In this document: positions 16,918 through 25,653 of the stretch, in pieces | Layout: every line of letters begins with the position of its first letter | Position numbering within the stretch: position 1 is the first letter of the stretch | Assembly (NCBI GenBank): GCA_964512485.1 | Contig: CAZEHJ010000023.1 | Coordinates: 1-47,806 of the forward strand | Origin: CAZEHJ01 sp964512485 | GTDB taxonomy: Bacteria; Bacteroidota; Rhodothermia; Rhodothermales; UBA10348 | Direction: 5' to 3' | DNA: 47,806 nt | Program-made: the position numbers and the translations under genes | The notes under the pieces: generated by a model | Seen by the model: only the letters and a program-made list of their open reading frames with translations | What the model was told of the DNA's origin: nothing | Database searches by the model: none

Positions 16918-16947
16918 TTTGATATCTCGCTTAAATCAATAGATTTA
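16918..16947 (+). promoter_or_regulatory. Candidate Bacteroidota-type promoter of the first propeller gene
   Basis: TTTG at 16918-16921 is followed after 18 bp by TAGATTTA (16940-16947), one mismatch from TAnnTTTG. The -7 region is part of the inverted repeat TAAATC (16932-16937) and GATTTA (16942-16947), which could be an operator. The leader to the ATG at 17022 would be about 68 nt. Confidence 0.4.
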
Positions 16948-17021
16948 GCACGCCTGTAAGATTTTACGCCAGGCCTCAATCCCACTGCGGCCCTATTTCA
17001 GACCATCATCTCTATACGATC

Positions 17022-19364
17022 ATGAAACGCACGTTCTTCATGGTGGCCCTTCTCGGGCTGGCCACATTCGCTAACGCACAATACGCCCTTCAATTTGGTG
17101 CGGCGGTCGCTGTCGACGGAAACGAAGTCTATGTCGGAGAAGGCCGCAATCTTCTTCAGAATGGATCTGTATTTGTTTATGCCGCGGATGCGGACGGCAC
17201 ATGGAATCTGACGGAGAAGATTCAGGCATCCGATCCAATCGAATCTGGAAACGGTTTTGGTCGCTCGATCAAAATCAAAAATGATCGCATGGTAGTTGGT
17301 GCTCCCGCAGTGAACGCTGTATACGTATTTGATCGCGCGGCCGATGGTTCGTGGGTCGAATCGGCGAAACTTGAAACTGATGCTCAGGGGTTGGGATCGA
17401 ACGTATTTGTTTACGACGACCACGTCATTGCGTCTGCCGGTGGCGGCCGAAGAGATCCAGGTTCTTCGGTGCACTCCTGGAGTCTGATGGGCGGCAATTG
17501 GGAGTATTCAGGTGAGTTGAAATCGACGCTTGGTGAAGGACGGACCGGATTCGGTTCTGCGATCGACATGTATGGCCCTTCCGCAGCCATCGGTTCGCCA
17601 TCGGCCAATGGGACGGGTGCAGTAGAGATTTTTAACTTCGAAAATGGAACATGGTCTGCTGCCGGAGCGATTCTCAATGACGATGCGTCCGAAGGAAGCC
17701 GGTACGGATCTGCTGTTTTACTGGCGGATGGATATCTCGTCGTAGGAATGCCTGGGTACCGGACAGGTGCTGGGGCGGCAGTTTCTTATATGCTGAATAA
17801 AGACTCGGGAGAATGGGAGTTTCAGCACCAGCTTGAAGCATTTGATTCGAGGCCGAATGAACTATTCGGGTCCTCGCTCATCGGGTGGGGATTGAACTTG
17901 ATCGTAGGAGCCGCAGCATATGGCGATCGAAGTGGGACGCTCTACAGCTACACATTCGACCTGGAAACCGATCGTATGTCTCGGTCTGAAATGATCCAGC
18001 CTGCGAGTCTCCAGTACCGAAGTGGGTACGGGACCGTCGTCGCGATGAATGACAAGGTGGCGGTCGTCGGAGCCCAAGGGCACGATAACTTTGAGGGCGC
18101 TGCATTTCCGTATACCATTTCCAACGGAGAGTGGATTGAAGGGAATGCCGTTTTTAGTGATTCGGGTGTATTTGAATCCATAACAGGTGAAAAAATCGAA
18201 TGTGAGGAATCAGAGGCAGGCGGGTTTCCATGTGAGGATGTAGACATGCTCTCATTCCTCTCGCGTTCGGACGTCGGAGCGAAACGTGGTATTCAGATGA
18301 ACGACGTTTGGGGATGGGAAGACCCGGATACAGGCATCGAATATGCAGTTGTTGGCCGCACAGATGGTACATCGTTCATCAGTCTCAAAGACCCATCAAA
18401 CCCGACATTTGTGGCTGACATGCCGTATTCAGCAACGGGGCATCAGAGCTTGCATCGCGATATGAAGGTGTATCAGAATTACGCATATATCGTCGCTGAT
18501 GGTGCCGGGGCGCATCATATGCAGGTATTCGATCTGACCAGGCTCAGAAATATCATGAATGCTCCCGAAACAGTCGAAGCTGACAACATCTACAAAGGCA
18601 TCTACAGTTCTCACAATCTGATCATCAATGAAGAAAGCGGTTTTTTGTACGCTGTCGGAAGTGATTCAGGTGGCGAAAGCTGCGGTGGTGCCCTTCATAT
18701 GATTGATCTGGCCGATCCTCTAAATCCTGAATTTGCAGGTTGCTTCAATGAGCCAAGAACAGGAAGAGGAGGCTCCGGAGCCACTCACGATGCACAGTGT
18801 GTCAATTACATAGGCCCGGATTCGGACTATGCAGGTCGGGAAATTTGCCTCAGCTCAAACGGAACGGCTCTATCCGTTGCGGACGTCACCGACAAGAGCA
18901 ATCCTGTTGCGATCTCTGTTGCCGACTATCCAAGCGTTGCATACGCACACCAGGGATGGTTAACCGAAGATCATCGCTTCTTCTACTTGAATGATGAGGG
19001 CGACGAAGGAGCTGGTCTGACCGAAGGAACTCGAACAATCATTTTCGACCTGACCGATTTGGATGAACCGGTTCTCTCGGGCATGCACATCGCAGATGAC
19101 AATGCCATCGACCATAATCTCTATGTCAGGGACGATCTGATGTATCAGACGAACTATTTGGCGGGCCTGAGGATTCTGGACGTATCCGACCCGGAAAATC
19201 CAGTCGAGGTTGGCACGTTCGACACGGTGCCGTACGGCCCGAATGACAATTCTCCCGTCCTGGGGGCCTGGAGTAACTACCCCTACTTCAAGAGCGGAGT
19301 TATCGTCGTCACCTCAGGTCGTGAGGGCGTGTTCTTCCTGAAGAAAAAAGAGATTGACACCTGA
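17022..19364 (+). CDS. Secreted FG-GAP/LVIVD beta-propeller protein (choice-of-anchor B family), copy 1
   Basis: A Sec signal peptide ends in TFANA (residue 19). Residues about 20-380 hold seven or so FG-GAP-like blades with the repeated pattern FGxSxxxxxDRMVVGAPxxN. A cysteine pair (CEESEAGGFPC) then leads into an LVIVD-repeat propeller (about 405-780) with family hallmarks SHNLIINEESGFLYAVG, GATHDAQC and HQGWLTEDHRFFYLNDEGDE. Such domains bind ligands or carbohydrates at the cell surface; the exact role is unknown. It ends in LKKKEIDT, without a C-terminal sorting or membrane anchor. A paralogue lies at 21675, and a di-heme enzyme operon sits between them. Confidence 0.88.
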   Translation: MKRTFFMVALLGLATFANAQYALQFGAAVAVDGNEVYVGEGRNLLQNGSVFVYAADADGTWNLTEKIQASDPIESGNGFGRSIKIKNDRMVVGAPAVNAVYVFDRAADGSWVESAKLETDAQGLGSNVFVYDDHVIASAGGGRRDPGSSVHSWSLMGGNWEYSGELKSTLGEGRTGFGSAIDMYGPSAAIGSPSANGTGAVEIFNFENGTWSAAGAILNDDASEGSRYGSAVLLADGYLVVGMPGYRTGAGAAVSYMLNKDSGEWEFQHQLEAFDSRPNELFGSSLIGWGLNLIVGAAAYGDRSGTLYSYTFDLETDRMSRSEMIQPASLQYRSGYGTVVAMNDKVAVVGAQGHDNFEGAAFPYTISNGEWIEGNAVFSDSGVFESITGEKIECEESEAGGFPCEDVDMLSFLSRSDVGAKRGIQMNDVWGWEDPDTGIEYAVVGRTDGTSFISLKDPSNPTFVADMPYSATGHQSLHRDMKVYQNYAYIVADGAGAHHMQVFDLTRLRNIMNAPETVEADNIYKGIYSSHNLIINEESGFLYAVGSDSGGESCGGALHMIDLADPLNPEFAGCFNEPRTGRGGSGATHDAQCVNYIGPDSDYAGREICLSSNGTALSVADVTDKSNPVAISVADYPSVAYAHQGWLTEDHRFFYLNDEGDEGAGLTEGTRTIIFDLTDLDEPVLSGMHIADDNAIDHNLYVRDDLMYQTNYLAGLRILDVSDPENPVEVGTFDTVPYGPNDNSPVLGAWSNYPYFKSGVIVVTSGREGVFFLKKKEIDT

Positions 19365-19378
19365 TTCCTGTTTGTATG

Positions 19379-19401
19379 GGGGCGGGGCTGCGCCCCGCCC
19401 C
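19379..19401. terminator. GC-rich hairpin between convergent genes
   Basis: GGGGCGGGGC (19379-19388) pairs perfectly with GCCCCGCCCC (19392-19401) around a TGC loop. It lies between the convergent propeller and di-heme enzyme genes. Neither strand has a T tract, so it is either a poor intrinsic terminator or an mRNA 3'-end stabiliser for both. Confidence 0.6.
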
Positions 19402-19415
19402 ACACGATTGACGGC

Positions 19416-20735
19416 TTACTGACAGCCGAGGTCTGCGCGGGCCTGCGTGTCATTGGCAGGGATGCATCCTCCAGAAGGGACCGAAGAGGGGACATAGCGA
19501 TCAAGTTCGGGATCACGCAAAGCGCCGCGGACGAATTCAATTAAATCAGCAACCTGCCCCGTCGTCAGTGTCAGAGGATGAAACTGATCCGTGACGCGTC
19601 CTGCCGGAAGAGACTGCTCCGGTACGCCGGTTACATAATAGTCGACGACTTCGGCGACGGAGCTAAACGTCCCACCATGCCCCAGAAACGGTGAATCGGC
19701 GAGGTTGTAGAGAGATGGGACTTTGAATTTGAATACAGATTCTTCTTCTCCCAGAAATTCGCCTCTGCCTAAAGAACTCTCCCCGGGCATGTCGGGCATG
19801 CCGAGTGCGTAAAATGCCATACTCGCGAGGGCAGGACCGGTGTGACAGTCGGAACACGCCGCATCATCGGAGAAATAAACCAACGCTCCACGTTTCTGCG
19901 GCTCTGTCATCGCGCCGGTTTCACCTTTGAGCCAACGCTGGAACGGAGCTCTGTTGGCCAAAACGGTGCGTTCATACGCTGCGATGGCGAGACCGATCTT
20001 TTCATCGGAGACGGGTTCTCCCGGAAAAACGGCGTCCCAGAGAGCTCGGTAGGCGGGGTTGTCATCAACGAGTTGCTGAGTAGCGACCGGCTTAAACATC
20101 CGGTGTACGGTCAGTGCCACTATGGCTTGGGACTCAAGCCCGTCATACCCGTGATGATTGGCTGCTGAGCCTCCGATATTTCCCCAGGCTGCATCTGTGC
20201 CTGCGTTTGGGCCGTTGGCACCGGCTCCTCCAGACCACAACATGACCTTCTGGAATGCCGAATTCAAAACGGTGGGACTTTTCAATCCCGGTGCGTCTAC
20301 GTCAACTCCCGGATAGTTTGCCGCAAAACGACGTCCTTCGCCGTTCTGGCCCCAACCACTTCCACCATCTCCGATGGATCGTTGAGCTCCCGCCCGAAAA
20401 CCGGCACCGGAATGATGGCAGGTCGAACATGAGAAAGTCCCGACTGCGCTGGGGTGAAGGGAATTGGCGCTCAGAGCAGGCTCATGGAAGAGTAGTTTTC
20501 CCAGTTCGACTTTTGGCGCTGAAAGGGGGTTTCTCGCGTCCTGGGGAATCGAGGCAAAATCGTTGCTTTCCGGTAGCACAAAATTCTGAAGTCTCCTCTG
20601 TCCGTCCAACGTGATCAGATCAGACAATTCCTGATCAGAAACCAGAGCTTCGGGCTCAACAGAACTGGATCCGCCGCAGCCCGCCATCAGGGTGCAGAGG
20701 ATCACGACAGCGATATGACGGATCCTAGAAACCAT
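19416..20735 (-). CDS. Di-heme cytochrome c peroxidase/MauG family lipoprotein
   Basis: A lipoprotein signal with lipobox MAGC (Cys20) places it outside the cytoplasm, anchored in a membrane. Two c-type heme sites are present, CSTCH at 103-107 and CSDCH at 294-298, in the spacing of the bacterial CcpA/MauG family. VPSLYNLADSPFLGHGG matches the conserved region after the second heme. The family either reduces hydrogen peroxide or performs long-range oxidation of a partner protein's Tyr/Trp residues. The gene overlaps the upstream FN3 lipoprotein gene by 11 bp, so the two are co-translated. Which activity applies cannot be read here. Confidence 0.9.
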   Translation of the reverse strand: MVSRIRHIAVVILCTLMAGCGGSSSVEPEALVSDQELSDLITLDGQRRLQNFVLPESNDFASIPQDARNPLSAPKVELGKLLFHEPALSANSLHPSAVGTFSCSTCHHSGAGFRAGAQRSIGDGGSGWGQNGEGRRFAANYPGVDVDAPGLKSPTVLNSAFQKVMLWSGGAGANGPNAGTDAAWGNIGGSAANHHGYDGLESQAIVALTVHRMFKPVATQQLVDDNPAYRALWDAVFPGEPVSDEKIGLAIAAYERTVLANRAPFQRWLKGETGAMTEPQKRGALVYFSDDAACSDCHTGPALASMAFYALGMPDMPGESSLGRGEFLGEEESVFKFKVPSLYNLADSPFLGHGGTFSSVAEVVDYYVTGVPEQSLPAGRVTDQFHPLTLTTGQVADLIEFVRGALRDPELDRYVPSSVPSGGCIPANDTQARADLGCQ

Positions 20736-21396
20736 CTTTCACTTGAAAAATCCAGACAGGTGACCAATCGGAATAACCGGCCGGGCCGAGAGCCCTCACT
20801 TTCCACCAGTACGGATAGGTGAAAATCAGTCCCTCGATTTCGAAGAAAGGGTCTTCGATCTGCTCCAGGTCGGCCTGGTAAAGCAGCATCTGTTCATCGA
20901 TGGTGACGACGAGGTGATATGAAATGGCATCTTCCACTTCCTCCCATTCCAGACGCAGGGAGCGCTCCAGGTCGAGTGTTCCATTGACAGGCAAGGCAAG
21001 ACTTGGCTGAGAGGGTGGTTGCGCGAATCTGTTGGGAATGAAGGACGCCGAAGTTGACCACGGGCTTTCTTTTGATTCCGACAGTGCCATGACCCGCCAG
21101 TGGTACGTGATGTCGTGCTCCAGGTCGCCAGCTACGTATTGGGATCGTGTCAGCACAAAGGCGTCAATCAGCAACGTGCTGAACGCTGCAGATGTGCTCA
21201 ACTGTACCCGGTATCTTTTGGCATTGTCGACGTCGCTCCAATCCAGGAGTACAGCGTCAGCCGTATTCTGGGCCTGTGTCGGCGAAACGGGGTTCGGTTG
21301 GGCCAGAGCATTGTCGTCGCCGAGTCCAGACGAATCACAGGCGGACAATACCAGCAGGAAAACGAGGCAGATATGTACAAATAATCGAGTGCCCAT
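20725..21396 (-). CDS. Lipoprotein with two fibronectin type III-like domains
   Basis: The N-terminus is a lipoprotein signal with LSAC (Cys20). Two FN3-like repeats follow, about 40-125 (LLDWSDVDNAKRYRVQLS, ending with ITYHWRVMAL) and 130-220 (LEWEEVEDAISYHLVV, ending with YPYWWKVRALG). They share the W..V..A..Y pattern of FN3 strands. Eight tryptophans occur in 223 residues, including a WW pair. It is the first gene of a two-gene operon with the di-heme enzyme and overlaps it by 11 bp. The pairing suggests that it is a docking partner or substrate of that enzyme. That role is inference. Confidence 0.8.
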   Translation of the reverse strand: MGTRLFVHICLVFLLVLSACDSSGLGDDNALAQPNPVSPTQAQNTADAVLLDWSDVDNAKRYRVQLSTSAAFSTLLIDAFVLTRSQYVAGDLEHDITYHWRVMALSESKESPWSTSASFIPNRFAQPPSQPSLALPVNGTLDLERSLRLEWEEVEDAISYHLVVTIDEQMLLYQADLEQIEDPFFEIEGLIFTYPYWWKVRALGPAGYSDWSPVWIFQVKDGF

Positions 21397-21674
21397 TGCA
21401 GGATTATTGGAATTGAGCTATTTGAGAGAGAGTCGGGTCCTCGGCAGCAAGCGAAGCCGGTGTGGAATGACGCAACTATTCGCAATAACAAGACAAGATA
21501 CTCCTAATTCTTCAATAAACCATCGAGCTTCCGCCTCCACGCAGGTAAAAATCATTGCCCGACTTCATGCCTGAAATCACATTATGGCATTTCCATTCGT
21601 TCCACTCGAAACTTGTTTCCGAGGATCCTATACACTCGGTTCTTGCTGATCCCATTTTTAACCATCTCGATTCG
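21397..21674. other. Divergent intergenic region, 278 bp
   Basis: This gap separates the FN3 lipoprotein operon (minus) from the second propeller gene (plus) and must hold promoters for both. I find no convincing TAnnTTTG element, long repeat or small gene. An in-frame ATG at 21555 would extend the propeller gene upstream, but the extra 40 residues have no coding character and would bury the signal peptide. Confidence 0.5.
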
Positions 21675-24020
21675 ATGATGAGACTGCCCCTTTTCCTGAT
21701 AGTCACATTTTTCCTCACTTTTTCTGCGCTCGCTTCACCAGAAGATGAATTGCGCGATGCCTACGGCACATCCCTGTTGAGTATTGACGGGGACATTCTT
21801 GTCGGAGAGACCTCGGGATTTTCGACTCCCGGGATGATTCATGTGCTGCGTAGAAATGAGCGTGGCTCGTGGGATATTCTTCAGACAATCCAGTCTTCCG
21901 ACTCAAGCGTAGGGGACCGGTTCGGACAATCGATGGTGTTCGAAGGTGGTTATCTGGTTGTCGCCAGTTCGGGAGCCCTGGGCGGACGCGGAGCCGTGTA
22001 TGTGTTTGAACGTGGTCACGATGGAATGTGGGATCAAGCGGGCCGCATCATAACTGACGTAAGTCAAGGGGATCAGTTTGGTGCCTCGCTTGCTGTGAGC
22101 GAAGGCCATGTTCTTGTCGGCGCGCCAGGCGTCAGCGACGGTGCCGGACGGGTTTTTGTCTACTCCGTCGAATCGGATTGGGGCGAGGTAGCTGTTCTTG
22201 AATCACCTGCAAACGAAGCCGGAAATCAGTTTGGCTCCTCGTTGGCAGCGCATGGCGCATCCGTTGCCGTAGGATCCCCCGGGTTCGACACGAGCAAAGG
22301 CCGAATCGACATATTCTCTTCGGACAGCTGGACGTCAGTGAACACGGTTCGTTCTCCAGATGGAGACGGCGAATATCGACTTGGAACAAGCCTTAAATTT
22401 GTTGGCGACAGACTGTTCGCTGCCAATCCCAGAGCCTCACGAGGGGTAGGAATGGTTTCTGTTTTCAAGCAGAAAGGAAGCGGATGGAGCCACGATCAGG
22501 ATCTCGAAGGCCCTGCAGAAGGTGGCACTGCCTTTTTTGGCGCCGCCATCGCGGCATCTTCAGACGAAGTGTGGATCGCTGCTCCACTGGCAGATGGATT
22601 CAAAGGCAGTGTGTATCGCTACCAGACTGGCAGCCTGAAGGCGCTGGGTTCGATTTCGAACGACGCAAAAGGAGGACGAACCGGCTTCGGAACGTCTGTT
22701 GTTGTGGGAGAAACGATTGCCGCGATCGGAATGCCGGGCCACGATTATGGAATGGGTTCTGCTGTCGTCTTCGGCAAGTCAAACGGGGACTGGAGGAAAA
22801 TCGCGACCTACAGCGGTCCGGTAGCGGATCTACCGAGTCTGGCAGGAAGTGAGGTTGAATGCAAAGAGGGTGAAGCCAATGGTTACAGCTGCGAAAATGT
22901 TGACCTGGTTTCATTCATCTCCCTCAAGGATTTGAGAATGAACCGCGGTGTTCGTCTGAACGATGTTTGGGGATGGACTGATTCAGAGACCGGTAAGGAG
23001 TATGGCATCATCGGTCATATGGAAGCCGCCGTTTTTGTTGATCTTTCGAATCCTCAGCGACCTGTCGTGCTGGGTGAACTGCCCCGGACGGAAGGAAGCC
23101 CGGGATCGACTTGGAGAGACATGAAGGTCTACAAAGACCACGCCTTCATCGTAGCGGACGGAGCGGGTGAGCACGGAATGCAGGTATTTAATCTCGCGCG
23201 TCTGCGTGATTGGCCGGGAGAATTTCAGGTATATGATCCGGACTACCACTATACGGGAATCGCGAGTTCGCACAACATTGTAATCAACGAAGACACGGGC
23301 TACGCCTACACAGTCGGTAACAGCAGTGGTGGTGAGACCTGTGGCGGCGCGCTACACATGATCGACATCAATGAGCCTCTGAACCCGGTTTTTGTTGGTT
23401 GTTTCAACGATCCCAAGACGGGAAATCAGGGATCGGGAGCAACCCACGATGCCCAGTGCATCATCTATCAGGGTCCGGACAGAGAGCACACTGACAAAGA
23501 GATTTGTGTGGGTTCAAACGGAAGCGCAATCAGCATTGCTGATGTGACCGACAAGGACAATCCAATCGCCATCAGCCAGGGGACGTACCCCAATTCGGCG
23601 TATGTGCATCAGGGCTGGTTCACGGACGACCACAGATACTTCTATCAGAATGATGAAGGAGATGAATTGAACGGAATGGCGGAGAATACGCGCACGATGA
23701 TCTGGGATCTGACCGATCTGGACGAGCCAGAAATGATCGCAGAGTATTTCGGGGATTCGAACTCCACTGATCACAACCTGTACGTGAAAGGCGATTTCAT
23801 GTATCAGACCAACAATGCGAGTGGTCTGAGGGTTGTCGATATTCGTGATCGGGCCAACCCCGTTGAAGTCGGGTATTTTGACACGACTCCGAAGGGAAAT
23901 AATGTGGCCGGCTTTGACGGTACGTGGAGCAGTTATCCGTATTTCAATTCGGGCAACATCCTCGTCAATTCCAGAAGAGAAGGCCTGTTCATCCTCCGCA
24001 AAAGAGAAATCGATACCTGA
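21675..24020 (+). CDS. Secreted FG-GAP/LVIVD beta-propeller protein (choice-of-anchor B family), copy 2
   Basis: A paralogue of the protein at 17022 with the same layout: signal peptide, FG-GAP-like blades (for example FGSSLAAHGASVAVGSPGFD), a cysteine-bracketed junction (CKEGEANGYSC), then LVIVD repeats with SHNIVINEDTGYAYTVG, GATHDAQC and HQGWFTDDHRYFYQNDEGDE. It ends in LRKREIDT, nearly identical to the other copy. I chose the ATG at 21675 because the signal peptide MMRLPLFLIVTFFLTFSALA begins there. No C-terminal anchor is visible. The extracellular role is unknown, probably surface binding. The next gene starts 6 bp after its stop. Confidence 0.88.
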   Translation: MMRLPLFLIVTFFLTFSALASPEDELRDAYGTSLLSIDGDILVGETSGFSTPGMIHVLRRNERGSWDILQTIQSSDSSVGDRFGQSMVFEGGYLVVASSGALGGRGAVYVFERGHDGMWDQAGRIITDVSQGDQFGASLAVSEGHVLVGAPGVSDGAGRVFVYSVESDWGEVAVLESPANEAGNQFGSSLAAHGASVAVGSPGFDTSKGRIDIFSSDSWTSVNTVRSPDGDGEYRLGTSLKFVGDRLFAANPRASRGVGMVSVFKQKGSGWSHDQDLEGPAEGGTAFFGAAIAASSDEVWIAAPLADGFKGSVYRYQTGSLKALGSISNDAKGGRTGFGTSVVVGETIAAIGMPGHDYGMGSAVVFGKSNGDWRKIATYSGPVADLPSLAGSEVECKEGEANGYSCENVDLVSFISLKDLRMNRGVRLNDVWGWTDSETGKEYGIIGHMEAAVFVDLSNPQRPVVLGELPRTEGSPGSTWRDMKVYKDHAFIVADGAGEHGMQVFNLARLRDWPGEFQVYDPDYHYTGIASSHNIVINEDTGYAYTVGNSSGGETCGGALHMIDINEPLNPVFVGCFNDPKTGNQGSGATHDAQCIIYQGPDREHTDKEICVGSNGSAISIADVTDKDNPIAISQGTYPNSAYVHQGWFTDDHRYFYQNDEGDELNGMAENTRTMIWDLTDLDEPEMIAEYFGDSNSTDHNLYVKGDFMYQTNNASGLRVVDIRDRANPVEVGYFDTTPKGNNVAGFDGTWSSYPYFNSGNILVNSRREGLFILRKREIDT

Positions 24021-24026
24021 GTCCCA

Positions 24027-24734
24027 TTGGAACAGTTCAGATCCGCTTTCAAAAGCTCGTTCAGCGCGGCTCTGGTGGCTGACGCCGCCTACCGGGTAGG
24101 TGCACCTGTCGGCGTGCCTGCATCCAACATCCTGCCGCTGGAGCGGGACACGAAGATTGCCGGTCCTGCTGTCACGGTTGAGACCAACAACGACCTCGTT
24201 GCCGCCTTGGTGGCCTTGAATCGGGCTGAGAAGGGATCGGTTCTGGTGATCGGAAACGCCGTCAATGGCCCGGCAGGACTCACCGGAGACATCATTGCCA
24301 CAGAAGCATCCAGAGGGGGGCTGGAAGCCATTGTGGTGGACGGATGCGTCCGGGATGTAGCCGAGATCCGCAGGATCGGACTTCCTGTATTCAGCCGGGG
24401 ACGTATTCCCGTCGGCCCCCTGAAATTGTCCAAGGATCAGAAGGGAATTGGTGTTCCGGGAGCGGTTGTTCAATTCGGCAAAGCCACCATTCGTCCGGGT
24501 CAATGGATTGTGGGCGACGATGACGGTTTGATCGTTCTGAATGAGGAAGATCTACCCGCCATTCTGGAGCAGGCGATGCAGTCGTTCAAAAAGGAAGAGG
24601 CGCTGGTTGCCCAAATCAGAGACGGTGCTCCACTTGGGGATCTTTTTGGCATAGAAGAGTTCTTTGAGCGTCGCAAAGAGGATCCCGATGTCGATTTCAA
24701 TGAACACGTTGCCTCGAAAGGGAAAGCGATCTGA
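24027..24734 (+). CDS. RraA family protein (4-hydroxy-4-methyl-2-oxoglutarate aldolase-like)
   Basis: The protein shows the RraA fold signatures GDIIATEASRGGLEAIVVDG and the following CVRDVAEI. The metal-binding D-X20-R-D motif is complete (Asp88, Arg109, Asp110). This motif marks family members with divalent-metal-dependent aldolase or oxaloacetate decarboxylase activity rather than the RNase E-inhibiting RraA of E. coli. The length of 235 is slightly above the usual 160-230 because of a charged C-terminal tail. The start codon is TTG, 6 bp after the propeller gene stop, so it may be translated from the same message. The substrate is not known. Confidence 0.85.
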   Translation: MEQFRSAFKSSFSAALVADAAYRVGAPVGVPASNILPLERDTKIAGPAVTVETNNDLVAALVALNRAEKGSVLVIGNAVNGPAGLTGDIIATEASRGGLEAIVVDGCVRDVAEIRRIGLPVFSRGRIPVGPLKLSKDQKGIGVPGAVVQFGKATIRPGQWIVGDDDGLIVLNEEDLPAILEQAMQSFKKEEALVAQIRDGAPLGDLFGIEEFFERRKEDPDVDFNEHVASKGKAI

Positions 24735-24777
24735 TCTCGGACAGGATCCTATTTTCAGAGACTCTGATTTAATGGTG

Positions 24778-24808
24778 TTGTGAGGCAATTCGCAGCGTCA
24801 TACTTTTG
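24778..24808 (+). promoter_or_regulatory. Bacteroidota-type promoter of the MEMO-lysS operon
   Basis: TTG at 24778-24780, a 20-bp spacer and TACTTTTG at 24801-24808 match the -33 TTG and -7 TAnnTTTG consensus without mismatch in the -7 element. Transcription would start near 24815, about 58 nt before the ATG at 24873. Confidence 0.6.
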
Positions 24809-24872
24809 CGCGTCACCAACTATTCATTGTTAGCGGATCCGATCTGGAACCTGTCCGCGAACTGACACCATC

Positions 24873-25652
24873 ATGCCACATACGGTAGCGTCTACTTACG
24901 CGACGCAACGGGCACCACTTGCAGCCCAGATTTCCAGCATTCTTGCCGATTCTACCCCGACACCGGTCGATTTTCGGGTGATGGCAGCCGTCGTACCAAA
25001 CTACGACAATCTGAGTGGCGGCTCACACATCGCCGAGGTCTACAAGTCATTGCCCGACAATGCGTTTGACACCGTGATTTCGATTGCGCCGAACTCGGGA
25101 GAGCCGTTCAAGCGGATCACTGTGTGTAGTCTCGACTCCTATAATTCACCGTTGGGAGACGTTCCGGTCGACGATGGCGTGCGGAATGAACTCTGTGACG
25201 AAGACGACGACATTTATCTGGATGACCGCGGCCATTACACCCACACCGGCGTCGATGTACAGCTTCCGTTTCTTCAGCGTGTGTTGGGCGAGTTCAGCAT
25301 AGTTCCTCTTGTGATGGGAGTGGAATCTCCGGAATTCTGTAAGGAACTCGGTCATGCGGTTGGAGAGATCATGACGAACAAACGCACTCTCGTTGTTGCC
25401 TGCGCCGAAGTAGAGGCAGCGACTGAAAAGGGACTGGAGTTGTTCAGAAAACACCTTACGAATCTGGATGTCACGTCCATGATGGTGCTTCTGAATCAGG
25501 AGCAAGAAATCCGGGTCAAGGGGAAAGGCCCGATACTCGTCGCCATGATTGCTTCCGCCCACCGGCGGGCAAATGCAGTGTCGTTTTCGGGCCTGACGGC
25601 CCCGACTGATTCTCAGCCCGGTTTTGCCGGCGCCCTGATAGGGCGGTTTTAA
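24873..25652 (+). CDS. MEMO1 (AmmeMemoRadiSam B) family protein with degenerate metal site
   Basis: The family framework is recognisable: VVPNYDNLSGG in place of APHAGYxYSG, IAPNSGEPF in place of GPSHH, YNSPLGDVPVD, GVDVQLPFLQRVL and FSIVPLVMG. The three metal-ligand positions of MEMO1 (two His and one Cys) appear to be replaced: the first His by Asn, the second lost at PNSG, and the SSDxxH-like segment by CAEVEAATEKG. It is thus probably not a copper or iron redox protein but a binding protein or a pseudoenzyme. It leads a tight run with DUF2520, an unknown protein, cyclophilin and lysS. The length of 259 is normal. Confidence 0.8.
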   Translation: MPHTVASTYATQRAPLAAQISSILADSTPTPVDFRVMAAVVPNYDNLSGGSHIAEVYKSLPDNAFDTVISIAPNSGEPFKRITVCSLDSYNSPLGDVPVDDGVRNELCDEDDDIYLDDRGHYTHTGVDVQLPFLQRVLGEFSIVPLVMGVESPEFCKELGHAVGEIMTNKRTLVVACAEVEAATEKGLELFRKHLTNLDVTSMMVLLNQEQEIRVKGKGPILVAMIASAHRRANAVSFSGLTAPTDSQPGFAGALIGRF

Positions 25653-25653
25653 C

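Noticed and set aside
19379..19401. The GC-rich hairpin as a mobile-element end or REP sequence
   Set aside because: It occurs once in the window, between convergent genes, and fits an ordinary 3'-end hairpin.
21555..21674. N-terminal extension of the second propeller gene
   Set aside because: The extra 40 residues precede a complete signal peptide and would block export. The internal ATG at 21675 fits better.
23514..24503. A 329-codon open frame antisense to the second propeller and RraA genes
   Set aside because: The plus-strand genes are clearly homologous to known families. The antisense product shows no domain or signal, and its start lacks a ribosome-binding site.
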